Of a DNA stretch of 64,000 bases, positions 9,687 through 17,108 are shown piece after piece. Every line of letters begins with the position of its first letter. Position 1 is the first letter of the stretch. A program made the position numbers and the translations under genes. Source of the DNA: Corynebacterium lowii (lineage in GTDB: Bacteria > Actinomycetota > Actinomycetes > Mycobacteriales > Mycobacteriaceae). The stretch covers positions 62,001 to 126,000 of the forward strand of contig NZ_LKEV01000005.1 in the NCBI RefSeq assembly GCF_001412085.1, in the 5' to 3' direction. The notes beneath the pieces were generated by a model, which made no database searches, was not told the DNA's origin, and was given only the letters and a program-made list of their open reading frames with translations.

Positions 9687-10022
9687 CTTACCGATCCTAT
9701 CCAAGTAGGGTGTCAGGAACACAGCACCAAGAGCAGCTGCGCTAGTGGGATAGCCTAGCAGAAAAGTTCTGCCGTACACGAGTTTGCGGGGGTACTACCA
9801 CCCCCCCCTGATTGACTCCAGGCCGAGGAGAATTACATTAAAAGATAACCACGCACTACTCAACAGTGGCACCCCGTAGTCCTCCATTTAATATGTGGGG
9901 GAACCACCCTAAAGGAAAGAAGCAACATGAACACTTAAGTAAACCCACGCAGCGATGAGTTAGAAGACGACCCCTCATCCATCGAAAAAACAGCCGTCGT
10001 CACCGGAATCGGTGCTGCCATC

Positions 10023-10481
10023 ATGGCGCCACTAGCCACCAAATTTATAGACGCGCCTACCGCTAACGCCACCGAAGCACAAGAGGAGCTACATGTAGCA
10101 GATGCAGACTACGCTACATCGACTTCTGCCGCCCCTAGCACGGCCTCAACTATCAACATGGATCAGGAGATCCTTGAGGCTACCAACAAAGCACGAGCGG
10201 CAGAAGGTCTTGATCCCGTCGAGCTCAATGCTGAAATGAGTTCAGACTCAACGACCTACGCTCAGTTTATGAGCAGCACCAAAACATTTGAGCATGCCGA
10301 GGGCAACTTCTCGGAAAACATCGCAAAAAGCACCACCAAGAAGACCGCAGAGCAGCTAGTACAGGACTGGCTGGATTCCCCAGGGCATCGAGCCAATATC
10401 ATGGACAAGGACGTCACTATGATGGGTGCAGGTGTCGTCCATGACGACAACGGCACTCATGCTGTCCAGAGATTTTTCTAA
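10023..10481 (+). CDS. CAP/SCP-domain protein, N-terminus disrupted
   Basis: Residues from about 42 form a CAP (SCP/PR-1) domain: ILEATNKARAAEGLDPVEL, FEHAEGNFSENIAK, VQDWLDSPGHRANIMDKDVT and HAVQRFF. Such domains occur in secreted proteins. The frame is open further upstream to an ATG at 9927, which has AAAGGAAAGAAGCAAC before it, but codon 4 is TAA. Between that stop and ATG 10023 lie 28 sense codons with no start codon. Starting at 10023 removes part of the hydrophobic export segment (VVTGIGAAIMAPLATKF). The gene is either a fresh pseudogene or makes a shortened product. A related CAP protein lies at 40147. Confidence 0.62.
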   Translation: MAPLATKFIDAPTANATEAQEELHVADADYATSTSAAPSTASTINMDQEILEATNKARAAEGLDPVELNAEMSSDSTTYAQFMSSTKTFEHAEGNFSENIAKSTTKKTAEQLVQDWLDSPGHRANIMDKDVTMMGAGVVHDDNGTHAVQRFF

Positions 10482-10582
10482 CACTAGAGTACCCCCTCTG
10501 GATCTAACGGAAAAACCTTGTACTATGGGGGTGCCCGAACTGGTCGGGCAGTCCTATTACCAAATCCGTTTAAGGAGGAAGA

Positions 10583-10870
10583 ATGCTTCGCAAGTTTAGC
10601 GTAGCTGCCGCAGCTGTAGCTGTTGCGGCCACCACTGCTATTGCTCCTGCCATGGCCGATGAGGTTGTCGGCGTTGACCGCCCTGCCTTTGACCAGCAGC
10701 AGGTCGTGAAGCCGGTTAAGCCGGGTAAGAAGACCTACGAAGAGCAGGTTCAGCAGGCCGAGCTGACCAGCAAGCGTCTTGACAATGCCAAGAAGGGTAT
10801 CGATAGCGCTAAGACTATCGTGGACACCCTGAACGGTTTCGGTGGCCTGTTTGGCTTCGGGAAGAAGTAA
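10583..10870 (+). CDS. Small secreted protein, 95 aa, unknown function
   Basis: AAGGAGGAAGA before the ATG is a near-consensus ribosome site. Signal peptide MLRKFSVAAAAVAVAATTAI then APAMA, mature start DEVVGVDRP. The mature part has a Lys/Pro stretch (VVKPVKPGKKTYEEQ), a charged helix (AELTSKRLDNAKKGIDSAK) and a glycine-rich end (GFGGLFGFGKK). Layout resembles the tandem pair at 12397 and 12765: signal, charged helix, hydrophobic C-terminus. A perfect 20-bp hairpin terminates it. Intact beside a dead integrase. Confidence 0.78.
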   Translation: MLRKFSVAAAAVAVAATTAIAPAMADEVVGVDRPAFDQQQVVKPVKPGKKTYEEQVQQAELTSKRLDNAKKGIDSAKTIVDTLNGFGGLFGFGKK

Positions 10871-10886
10871 CAAACCTCTCGGTCAT

Positions 10887-10931
10887 AAAGGTAAAGCCCC
10901 GCAGTTCTTAAAACTGCGGGGCTTTACCTTT
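10887..10931. terminator. Long perfect hairpin terminator
   Basis: AAAGGTAAAGCCCCGCAGTT pairs perfectly over 20 bp with its downstream complement around a 5-base loop, 16 bp after the stop of the 10583 gene. Being symmetric with AT-rich ends it could act in both directions. Confidence 0.85.
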
Positions 10932-10966
10932 ACCAAACACTGTGAAAGGAGCGTTACCAGTATGTC

Positions 10967-12073
10967 ATGGTCTCCATTCACAAGCACTCCTCCGTGGGTA
11001 GCAAGTCTGGCTATGCGTGGCGCGTGCAATATCGTGGCCCCGATGGTAAAATTCATAGTAAGCAGGGCTTCCGCACGAACAGAGAAACCAAAAGTGGGGC
11101 AAAAACAACACCGTGTCCGCCGCCGAGGGCACCTGGATCACCCCAGAGCATGGGAAAAATGCCGTCGGAGAACTGGGCCAGAAACGACTGGGGATGCAAA
11201 CACATCTCAAACCGCCTACACAGACACTCTCGGGGTCCACATGGGAGGACTCATCTCCTCCAGCCGCTGGGGCTACGAGAACTCAAGCACTCCTCCTGTC
11301 TCATGTGCAACAATGACTCACCGAGATCAAGGTCTCACCTACGACAGTGCGGCGCGTACACGCTCAACTCGCGCAAATCCTCTACATCGCTGTGGGAGAC
11401 CGCATGATGCTGACCCCGCGCGAGCAAGAACCCTGCCAAGTAAGAATATGGCGCGGCGCATGCATCTCACCGCCGAGCAGCTCGGAACGCTTACTGGCGA
11501 GTGTAGCAAGCATGGCGAGCTGATGCTGGGCACGGTCGGCTTGCGGTGGGATGAGGGTATCGGCCACAGGTAGGCGATCTCAATTTTGTGCGCCACCGTG
11601 CCACTATCAAGCGCAATGCGGTGTGGGTGGGCAAAGACCTCATATCGATAGCCCTAAGACTCACGAGGCGCGTACCGTGATGGTTCGACAAGCGGCGCTG
11701 GAGGCGGTGGAGCCACTTACTCAGCGGGTAAGGCTACAAGCGACTGGGTGTAGTGTACGCGCGACGGTTCGCCGTGACCGAAGCCCGTGGCCTGGGTCGT
11801 GGTTTCACCGGGCCGTGGAGCGGGTATGTAAGGCCGATACTGATTTTCCAGAGACTTACATCGCATGGGCTGCGGCATATGGCAACGGGGTTGCTGGTGT
11901 CTTCGAGGACGAATGTCAAGGTCGTGCAGCGACAGTTGAGGCACGCGAGCGTAGCAATGACGCTGGGTGTGTAGGTCGATCTTTTTGATGAGGATTTTGA
12001 CGGATTACGGGTGGCGATGAATCAGACATTTAGAACTATGATGGGACAAAACGATACTGTGAGATTCCCGTAA
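10967..12073 (+). pseudogene. Tyrosine integrase pseudogene
   Basis: Phage-type site-specific recombinase. The arm-binding N-terminus MVSIHKHSSVGSKSGYAWRV and YRGPDGKIHSKQGFRTNRET is in frame 1. Core fragments KVSPTTVRR, DSPKTHEARTVM and WFHRAVERVCKADTDFP are in frame 2. The catalytic C-terminus LTSHGLRHMATGLL and VVQRQLRHASVAMTLGV is in frame 3. The next codon, TAG at 11972-11974, replaces the catalytic tyrosine, and the tail VDLFDEDFDGLRVAMNQTF continues in frame beyond it. Total length fits a normal integrase of about 370 residues. It lies directly beside the right att copy. Confidence 0.88.
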
Positions 12074-12159
12074 TTTTGCCCGCCGTGAAATTTTCGTTGG
12101 TTTGCCTGCAGGACCGGATAATTCTTTAAATTTATGCAGATAAGAGTGATTTTAAGGGG

Positions 12160-12193
12160 CCGTCATTCTAGGTTTGATTCTTAGCGGGGAAGC
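12160..12193 (+). repeat. attR-like copy of the tRNA-Gln 3' end
   Basis: Matches 3449-3482 at 29 of 34 bases, with identical ends CCGTCATTCTAGGTT and GGGGAAGC. No tRNA can form here. It starts 87 bp after the end of the integrase pseudogene and marks the right island border. Confidence 0.8.
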
Positions 12194-12315
12194 GAATCGG
12201 GGATCACAGCCAAGGAATACGCGGTTTTGTGGCCACTGCGGAGCCCTCGCGGAGTTATTGCAGGATCGCCCCCGCAGCCAGCAATATCCAAAAGTATCGA
12301 CTTTCCGGCAAACCC

Positions 12316-12345
12316 TTGACATCCCGTTCAAGCGAAACTTACTCT
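12316..12345 (+). promoter_or_regulatory. Promoter of the tandem secreted-protein genes
   Basis: Consensus TTGACA at 12316-12321 and TACTCT at 12340-12345 with an 18-bp spacer, about 50 bp before the first start codon. Confidence 0.55.
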
Positions 12346-12396
12346 AGGCCCGCACACTTCCTTTAGTTTTATTCAGCATCTACTAGGAGCCACACC

Positions 12397-12726
12397 ATGC
12401 GTGCACAGCGTTTCCTTGCCACCGCAGGCGCGGCGGCCCTCCTCACCGTCGGCGCGGTCGTCCCCGCCCAGGCCGAGGACGGTACCGAGAACGCCACACA
12501 GCCCGCCGCCGAGCAGTCCTCCCCCTCGACGGACTCCACCAACACCGAGGCCCCCGCGCAGGGCCCCCAGGAGGCTCTCTCCCCTGTGGAGCAAGCGGAG
12601 TTTGACCTGCGCAAGCAGGAGCTTTCCACCGAGCAGGCGAAGCTCTCTATTGATTCTGTCAAGAGCGTGCTGAAGATCGCCCTGTTCTTCAGCGGCGTGG
12701 GCATCCCCCTCGCCCTGGCCCTCTAA
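12397..12726 (+). CDS. Small secreted protein, copy 1 of a tandem pair, 109 aa
   Basis: Signal peptide MRAQRFLATAGAAALLTVGA then VVPAQA; mature start EDGTENATQ. A Ser/Thr/Pro/Glu-rich linker is followed by a charged helix (FDLRKQELSTEQAKL) and a hydrophobic C-terminus (ALFFSGVGIPLALAL). AGGAGCC precedes the ATG. The gene at 12765 has the same first 13 residues, the same LSTEQA core and the same IALFFSGVGIP end, so the two arose by duplication. The C-terminal hydrophobic segment suggests membrane insertion of the exported protein. No family recognised. Confidence 0.75.
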   Translation: MRAQRFLATAGAAALLTVGAVVPAQAEDGTENATQPAAEQSSPSTDSTNTEAPAQGPQEALSPVEQAEFDLRKQELSTEQAKLSIDSVKSVLKIALFFSGVGIPLALAL

Positions 12727-12764
12727 ACACCCCAAGACTAACCATAATGAACAGGAGCCACACC

Positions 12765-13082
12765 ATGCGTGCACAGCGTTTCCTTGCCACTGCGGGCGCG
12801 GCAACCCTCCTTTCGACCGGGTTGATAGCCCCCGCCCATGCCGAGGACGGTGCCGAGGGGTCCGGGGCGTCCAGCGAGGGGTCCTCCCTCCCGGTGGATA
12901 CCAGAGAGTACGACAAGCTGGACGTCACCCCGGAACAGAGGGAAGAACTGGTCAAGAGAAAGCAGCAGCTCTCGACCGAACAGGCAGAGGTCACGTTCGA
13001 CGTCGCCAAGTCAATCACACAAATCGCCTTGTTCTTCAGCGGCGTGGGCATCCCCGTCATGCCGCTTCTCTCGTCCCTCTAG
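12765..13082 (+). CDS. Small secreted protein, copy 2 of a tandem pair, 105 aa
   Basis: Shares MRAQRFLATAGAA with copy 1, and about 45 bp around the start (from AGGAGCCACACC onward) are nearly identical between the copies. The mature part has a Ser/Gly/Glu linker, ELVKRKQQLSTEQAEVTF, and ends IALFFSGVGIPVMPLLSSL. The start at 12765 is preferred over ATG 12747 because it matches copy 1 in both signal peptide and ribosome site. The linkers have diverged much more than the two ends. Confidence 0.75.
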   Translation: MRAQRFLATAGAATLLSTGLIAPAHAEDGAEGSGASSEGSSLPVDTREYDKLDVTPEQREELVKRKQQLSTEQAEVTFDVAKSITQIALFFSGVGIPVMPLLSSL

Positions 13083-13170
13083 GCTGGGGCTGCATCAGAA
13101 ACCTCACGAACGGGGTCGCCCCGCCGGACCCATCTGGTGGGGTCACCTTTCCTTTCCCTGCGGTGGAACC

Positions 13171-13623
13171 TTACTCGTGGGGCAGGAGCTTCTCCCAGGG
13201 CTCCACCCCGCCCGGCACAGCATCGAACAGTTCATGCAGCGGTGCCGGAGGTGGCTGCCTCTCGACCACGAGGCGGCTAACCGGGGATCGCGCCGCGTCA
13301 CTTTATCGAGCAGGAGATCACGCTCGTAGGCCACCCCACCGCTCCGCATGGATAGGCGGACATCACGCGGTGAGTTTACGGTGAGACGCACCAGATCCAG
13401 GTTGAGGCGACAGCCGCGCTGGTCCGTGTCGTCGACCAGCCCATGCAGGTGGAAGCAGACCGCGCCCACAGGGTCGGGGTAGGAGCGGACCCCATCCAAC
13501 TGTGGGTGGTTCCGGTATGCCCTGGTCAGCCCGCGAAGAACATTCTGCACCAGCAGCGCCTCCCGCCAGTAGGCCACCAGGCTCTTGCTATCCACAAGGT
13601 TCGGGTGCAACGACGATATCCTC
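13171..13623 (-). pseudogene. Pyrimidine-dimer DNA glycosylase-like pseudogene
   Basis: The frame reads LRISSLHPNLVDSKSLVAYW then REALLVQNVLRGLTRAYRNHPQLDG, matching the N-terminus of the Pyr_excise (endonuclease V-like) family. GGVAYERDLLLDKVTRRDP follows. The usual MRIWSLHP start reads LRISSLHP, so the ATG has become CTG. A frameshift near 13260 moves the C-terminus (HELFDAVPGGVEPWEKLLP) to another frame ending at 13171. No alternative start is visible. Confidence 0.6.
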
Positions 13624-13636
13624 AGGGCGGTACCCC

Positions 13637-14529
13637 TTAGCCCAACTCGTTCGCTAGGGCGGCGTGGATCGTGTCGCGGCACAAGACAAAGCCGCAGCGG
13701 CGCAGGGCGCGATGATCCACGCGGTGACCAGCAAGGGGCAGCTCCCGCGCGCCTGGCTCGCCTAGGAGAAATGCCGGGGCAAACCTCGGAACCAGGAGAA
13801 TCACGGGCCGGTGCAGCGCGCTTGGTGAAGTGCTTGTTGGTGATCCTTCTCCGGGTCAACCGCATTGACGGGGCTGCGCAGATCCTCATTGTGCACGGCC
13901 TCGGCATAGATGCGCACAGGTCGTCGCCGCCCACCCAGGGAAACCACTGTGCCCCGGCCAGCGGAGCGGTTAACCCCGAGCCTGGTGAGCCTGCCCAGGA
14001 TCTTCAGCAGTCACCCGCTGCGGTCCAACACAAGGCCCGTGCGGACGTTGATCACGCGAGCACCGCCGTCCCCGGGCGGGCTGGCACGCGGCTTCCCGCT
14101 CGGCGCAGCCGTCGGCAAGGAAGCCTGCACCCGCCCCGATTCCTCACCCACGAGGCCGTCACAGGCGTAACCGTAGAAGCCCTACAGTGGAGGCGCAGAC
14201 CATGGTGGTAACGGACTCGGTGCGGGCCACGACCTCCGCGAGGCGGCGGGTGGGGCCCACCTGTTATTGGCAGATGGCTTCTTTGTGTTCGGCGCTAAAG
14301 CGGCCAAAGATGGGCTCGCCCGCCAGATGAATAAGTACATTCACACGCCACAGTATCGAGGGGTCGGGATCCTCGGGGTTCCATAGGCGAAGCTCGCCCG
14401 AGGGCCCTTGCGCACCAGCGGGATCACCGTGTGCCCTTGCCACCGGAGATACCTGGTGAGCTTGCTGCCCACTAGGCCCGAGCTGCCGGTTATCGCAACA
14501 ACGGGAAAGTGAGTATTAGAGGTATTCAT
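13637..14529 (-). pseudogene. TIGR01777-family NAD-dependent epimerase pseudogene
   Basis: ATG at 14529 starts MNTSNTHFPVVAITGSSGLV then GSKLTRYLRWQGHTVIPLVR, an SDR nucleotide-binding fold with GxxGxxG. Later pieces in other frames are VLIHLAGEPIFGRFSAEHKE, VGPTRRLAEVVARTESVTTM, NVRTGLVLDRSG and NKHFTKRAA, with the terminal stop at 13637. Total length of about 297 codons is normal for the family. Several stops and indels make it dead. It overlaps no other gene and stands just before the glycosylase remnant on the same strand. Confidence 0.65.
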
Positions 14530-14741
14530 AAAACCACACTTTCTTCACCGGATATATCGCTGGGAATATGGGAGCTTATTCTCATTCCTAGACGACTGAA
14601 CAACATCACGTACATTCTATCAGGAAAATAGACCATCCCTGAAAAATAAAGCCGCACCTTTTAATACGAAATCCTCGCAACGCAGCGTAAGGAGGCACCT
14701 TCAACGCCCCGGCGGGCCTAGCCAAGCAGCGCCTAATCTCG

Positions 14742-15330
14742 TTAATCGGCGTGTATATAGGAGCGGTTTTTTGCGTTACCACCTGCGAGTACGCCCACAA
14801 GGTTGTCCTGGGGATCTACGAGGACCCCTCCCGTTTTCCCGCCAAGGGTCTGAATATCGACTGAGATGATAAAGGGGTAGAATTTCCCATCGTTCTTGCT
14901 AAAGTAAAATTTGGGATTCGAGTGCATGATCGCACCCGACCCGCAGTTGCCCGGGGCCTCGATCCGTACGGGATCGCCGTGCTTGAGCCTCGCGGAGTCC
15001 CCCGCAACCGCGCGCCCCTTGACGGTCAGGCCGGGGTTAAGATCGACCTTGGCCACGTCGAGCTGCTTGCCTTACGACAGATCAGTGCAGGGCGGACACC
15101 CCTACCGATCACACCAGCACCGACCCGGGAGGTGATCTTTCCCCCACCTTTCCGCCCTCCAGACAGGGCATAGCAGTGTAGACCGTGGCAACACTCACGA
15201 TACCTAAAGGCGCAGGCAGCGTTATTCGGCCCCAGATCGCCTCGCCCTGCTGGATAGCGGGCACGGCCTCGGCGCGACCGCCAGCAGGCACGCCACCTGT
15301 GCCATCGTGCGCGCACCCCGAGTACACCTA
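14742..15330 (-). pseudogene. Decayed protein, possibly a trypsin-like secreted protein
   Basis: The best frame (14742-15056) reads MAKVDLNPGLTVKGRAVAGD then SARLKHGDPVRIEAPGNCGS and KTGGVLVDPQDNLVGVLAGG. The last part recalls the GxSGGP-V-D..G.vvGv region of S1-fold peptidases, with Thr in place of the catalytic Ser. Upstream coding-like text lies in other frames and no signal peptide or start is convincing. I treat it as a remnant; the peptidase idea is weak. Confidence 0.3.
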
Positions 15331-15373
15331 AGAACTTAAGCCCACTCCCACTGGTTTTCCGTCCCCACGTCAA

Positions 15374-15700
15374 TGCACCGATCTTAATGTACGGCGTATT
15401 CTACACCCGCACGCCTCGCTCCACAATAGGTGTTTCATCCCACCTAGCCGACGCCGAGGGGTAAACACACTCCAGGAGCAGAAACTCACAGCAAAAAATC
15501 AGGAAACCGCTCCAACAGTACATGATATATCCCATACTCACACCGTTGCATATCTCCACTAACACCCGGACCCGCGCCGCCACCTGTCACAGTCCCCGAG
15601 AGCTGGACACCGCGCCACCATCGGAGCAACCCGCCGCCACCCACCCGCCCCCCGTTATATAATCGGACCCACAGCCGCCCCGCGAGAATCCCCAGCCTCC
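15374..15700. other. No supported feature
   Basis: Transition from decayed DNA to the GC-rich operon. No convincing gene on either strand and no clear RNA structure. Confidence 0.45.
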
Positions 15701-15704
15701 ACAC

Positions 15705-15777
15705 TATGTTCGCTTTGTCGGACATGTATGTCCATGCGGGGGTGGCGGGACGTTACGGCGGGGTGTACAGCCCCGCC
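15705..15777 (+). promoter_or_regulatory. Promoter/operator and leader hairpin of the lux-like operon
   Basis: TATGTT at 15705-15710 could be a -10 box. The palindrome GGACATGTATGTCC (15720-15733) sits at the expected transcription start, where a repressor would act. A leader hairpin GGCGGGG-TGTACAG-CCCCGCC (15757-15777) follows. The first gene starts at 15840. No -35 box is convincing. Confidence 0.4.
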
Positions 15778-15839
15778 CATCGGTGGAATAGTGCAGCAGT
15801 ATCTCTTTTATTCGCTCCACAAGTAAAGACGTTTCCTCC

Positions 15840-17108
15840 ATGCCCTCCTACCCCCTGGTGGACCATCTCCACTTCGTCCGCTCCCACTCCCCCTACTACA
15901 GCCAGCTCTACCGGCACCTGCCCCCGCACCTTACGCTCGGCGACCTCCCCGTGATCGACCCCGCCTCCTTCTGGCGAGCCAACAGCCCGGAGAGCAACGC
16001 CGTGTTCACCGAGCCGCCATCCGACGCCCTGGTGCTGCGCAGCGGCGGCACCACCGGCGCCCCCAAGTTCTCCTGGTGGAGCACGGCAGAGTGGCGGGAG
16101 TTCTGCGGCGCCTTCGGCGCGGGGATCGCAGAGACCGGCCTGCAGCCGGGAGCGCGGGTGGCCAACCTCTTCTACGCGGGGGATCTCTACGCCAGCTTCA
16201 CCTTCGTGCTGGATTCCCTGGCCGCCTGCCCGCTGGCCACCACCCGCTTCCCCCTCGGCGGGGGCCTCAGCCCGCGAGACGCCGCGCGGGCACTCGACGA
16301 GCTGCGCATCACCGCCATCGCCGCGCTGCCCACCACCGTGATCAGCATAGCGGAGCACCTGGTGGCCCAGGGCCACTGCCTGCCCCGGGTGGAGCACATC
16401 CTGGTGGGCGGCGAGCTGCTCTTTGGCGATCAGCGCCCCATCCTGCGCGCGGCCTTCCCCCAGGCGCGCCTGGGGTCCGTGGGATACGCCAGCGTGGACG
16501 CCGGACTGCTGGGCCGCCCCGTGGGCGGGGAGGACCTGCGGGTGCACCGCACCTGGGCGCCGTACACCGTCACGGAGATCCTGGACGAGGAGACCCACGC
16601 CCCCATCACCGAGGCCGGGGTGCCCGGCGCGCTGGTGGTCACGGACCTGCGACGCCGCCTCATGCCCATCGTGCGCTACCCCGCCGGGGATCGGGCGCAG
16701 TGGGTGGACCCACAGGCCGGGACCTTCCGGCTGCTGGGGCGCACCGGGGACGGGCTGCGCATCGCGCACATCACCATGTACACCGAGGACGTGCACGCCG
16801 TGGTGGAGCACCAGGACACCGACCACCGGATCACCGCGCTGCAGCTCGTGGCCCGCCACGAGGACGGCATGGACGGCCTGGTGCTGCGCGCCGCTGTGGC
16901 CGACCCCGAGGGCGACCGGGAGGAGCTGGGCCGCTTGGCGGAGGGGATCGTTACCGCGCTGCTGCGCGAGCGCCCCGCCTACGCCGCTGCGGTGGGCAAG
17001 CGCCACGTGCTACCCCTCGCGGTGGAGTGGGTGCGTCGCGCGGATCTCGCCACCCACCCGCGCTCGGGTAAGCTTTTGTGTGTGATCGATGTCAGGCCGC
17101 CGCGATGA
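15840..17108 (+). CDS. PaaK-like AMP-forming ligase (adenylating enzyme), 422 aa
   Basis: Member of the phenylacetate-CoA ligase/CapK branch of the ANL adenylating enzymes. The nucleotide loop is LRSGGTTGAPKFS near residue 70, GYASVDAGLLG near 220 is the A5-like motif, YPAGDRAQW near 281 holds the ribose-binding Asp, and LLGRTGDGLRI follows. The C-terminal HPRSGKLLCVIDVR carries a lysine placed like the catalytic one. It probably activates a carboxylic acid for the LuxE/LuxC proteins encoded in the same operon; the acid is unknown. No carrier-protein domain is attached. First gene of the operon; its stop overlaps the next start (ATGA). Confidence 0.8.
   Translation: MPSYPLVDHLHFVRSHSPYYSQLYRHLPPHLTLGDLPVIDPASFWRANSPESNAVFTEPPSDALVLRSGGTTGAPKFSWWSTAEWREFCGAFGAGIAETGLQPGARVANLFYAGDLYASFTFVLDSLAACPLATTRFPLGGGLSPRDAARALDELRITAIAALPTTVISIAEHLVAQGHCLPRVEHILVGGELLFGDQRPILRAAFPQARLGSVGYASVDAGLLGRPVGGEDLRVHRTWAPYTVTEILDEETHAPITEAGVPGALVVTDLRRRLMPIVRYPAGDRAQWVDPQAGTFRLLGRTGDGLRIAHITMYTEDVHAVVEHQDTDHRITALQLVARHEDGMDGLVLRAAVADPEGDREELGRLAEGIVTALLRERPAYAAAVGKRHVLPLAVEWVRRADLATHPRSGKLLCVIDVRPPR

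Larger units (their letters stand above)
3449..12193. mobile_element. Degenerate integrated island / prophage remnant at tRNA-Gln
   Basis: The element is bounded by the tRNA-Gln 3' end and its imperfect copy, with a dead tyrosine integrase next to the right end. The interior is visibly AT-richer than the flanking core genes. Phage-type reading frames on the minus strand (terminase small subunit-like, WhiB-like, small membrane proteins) are broken many times. Intact short genes for exported proteins lie at 5828, 9686 (minus) and 10583. With the integrase dead and one att copy diverged, excision is very unlikely. Confidence 0.78.

Noticed and set aside
13143..13934. Single 263-residue gene on the minus strand
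   Set aside because: The open frame is a chance join of the out-of-frame end of the epimerase pseudogene with the glycosylase-like pseudogene; neither family is complete in it.
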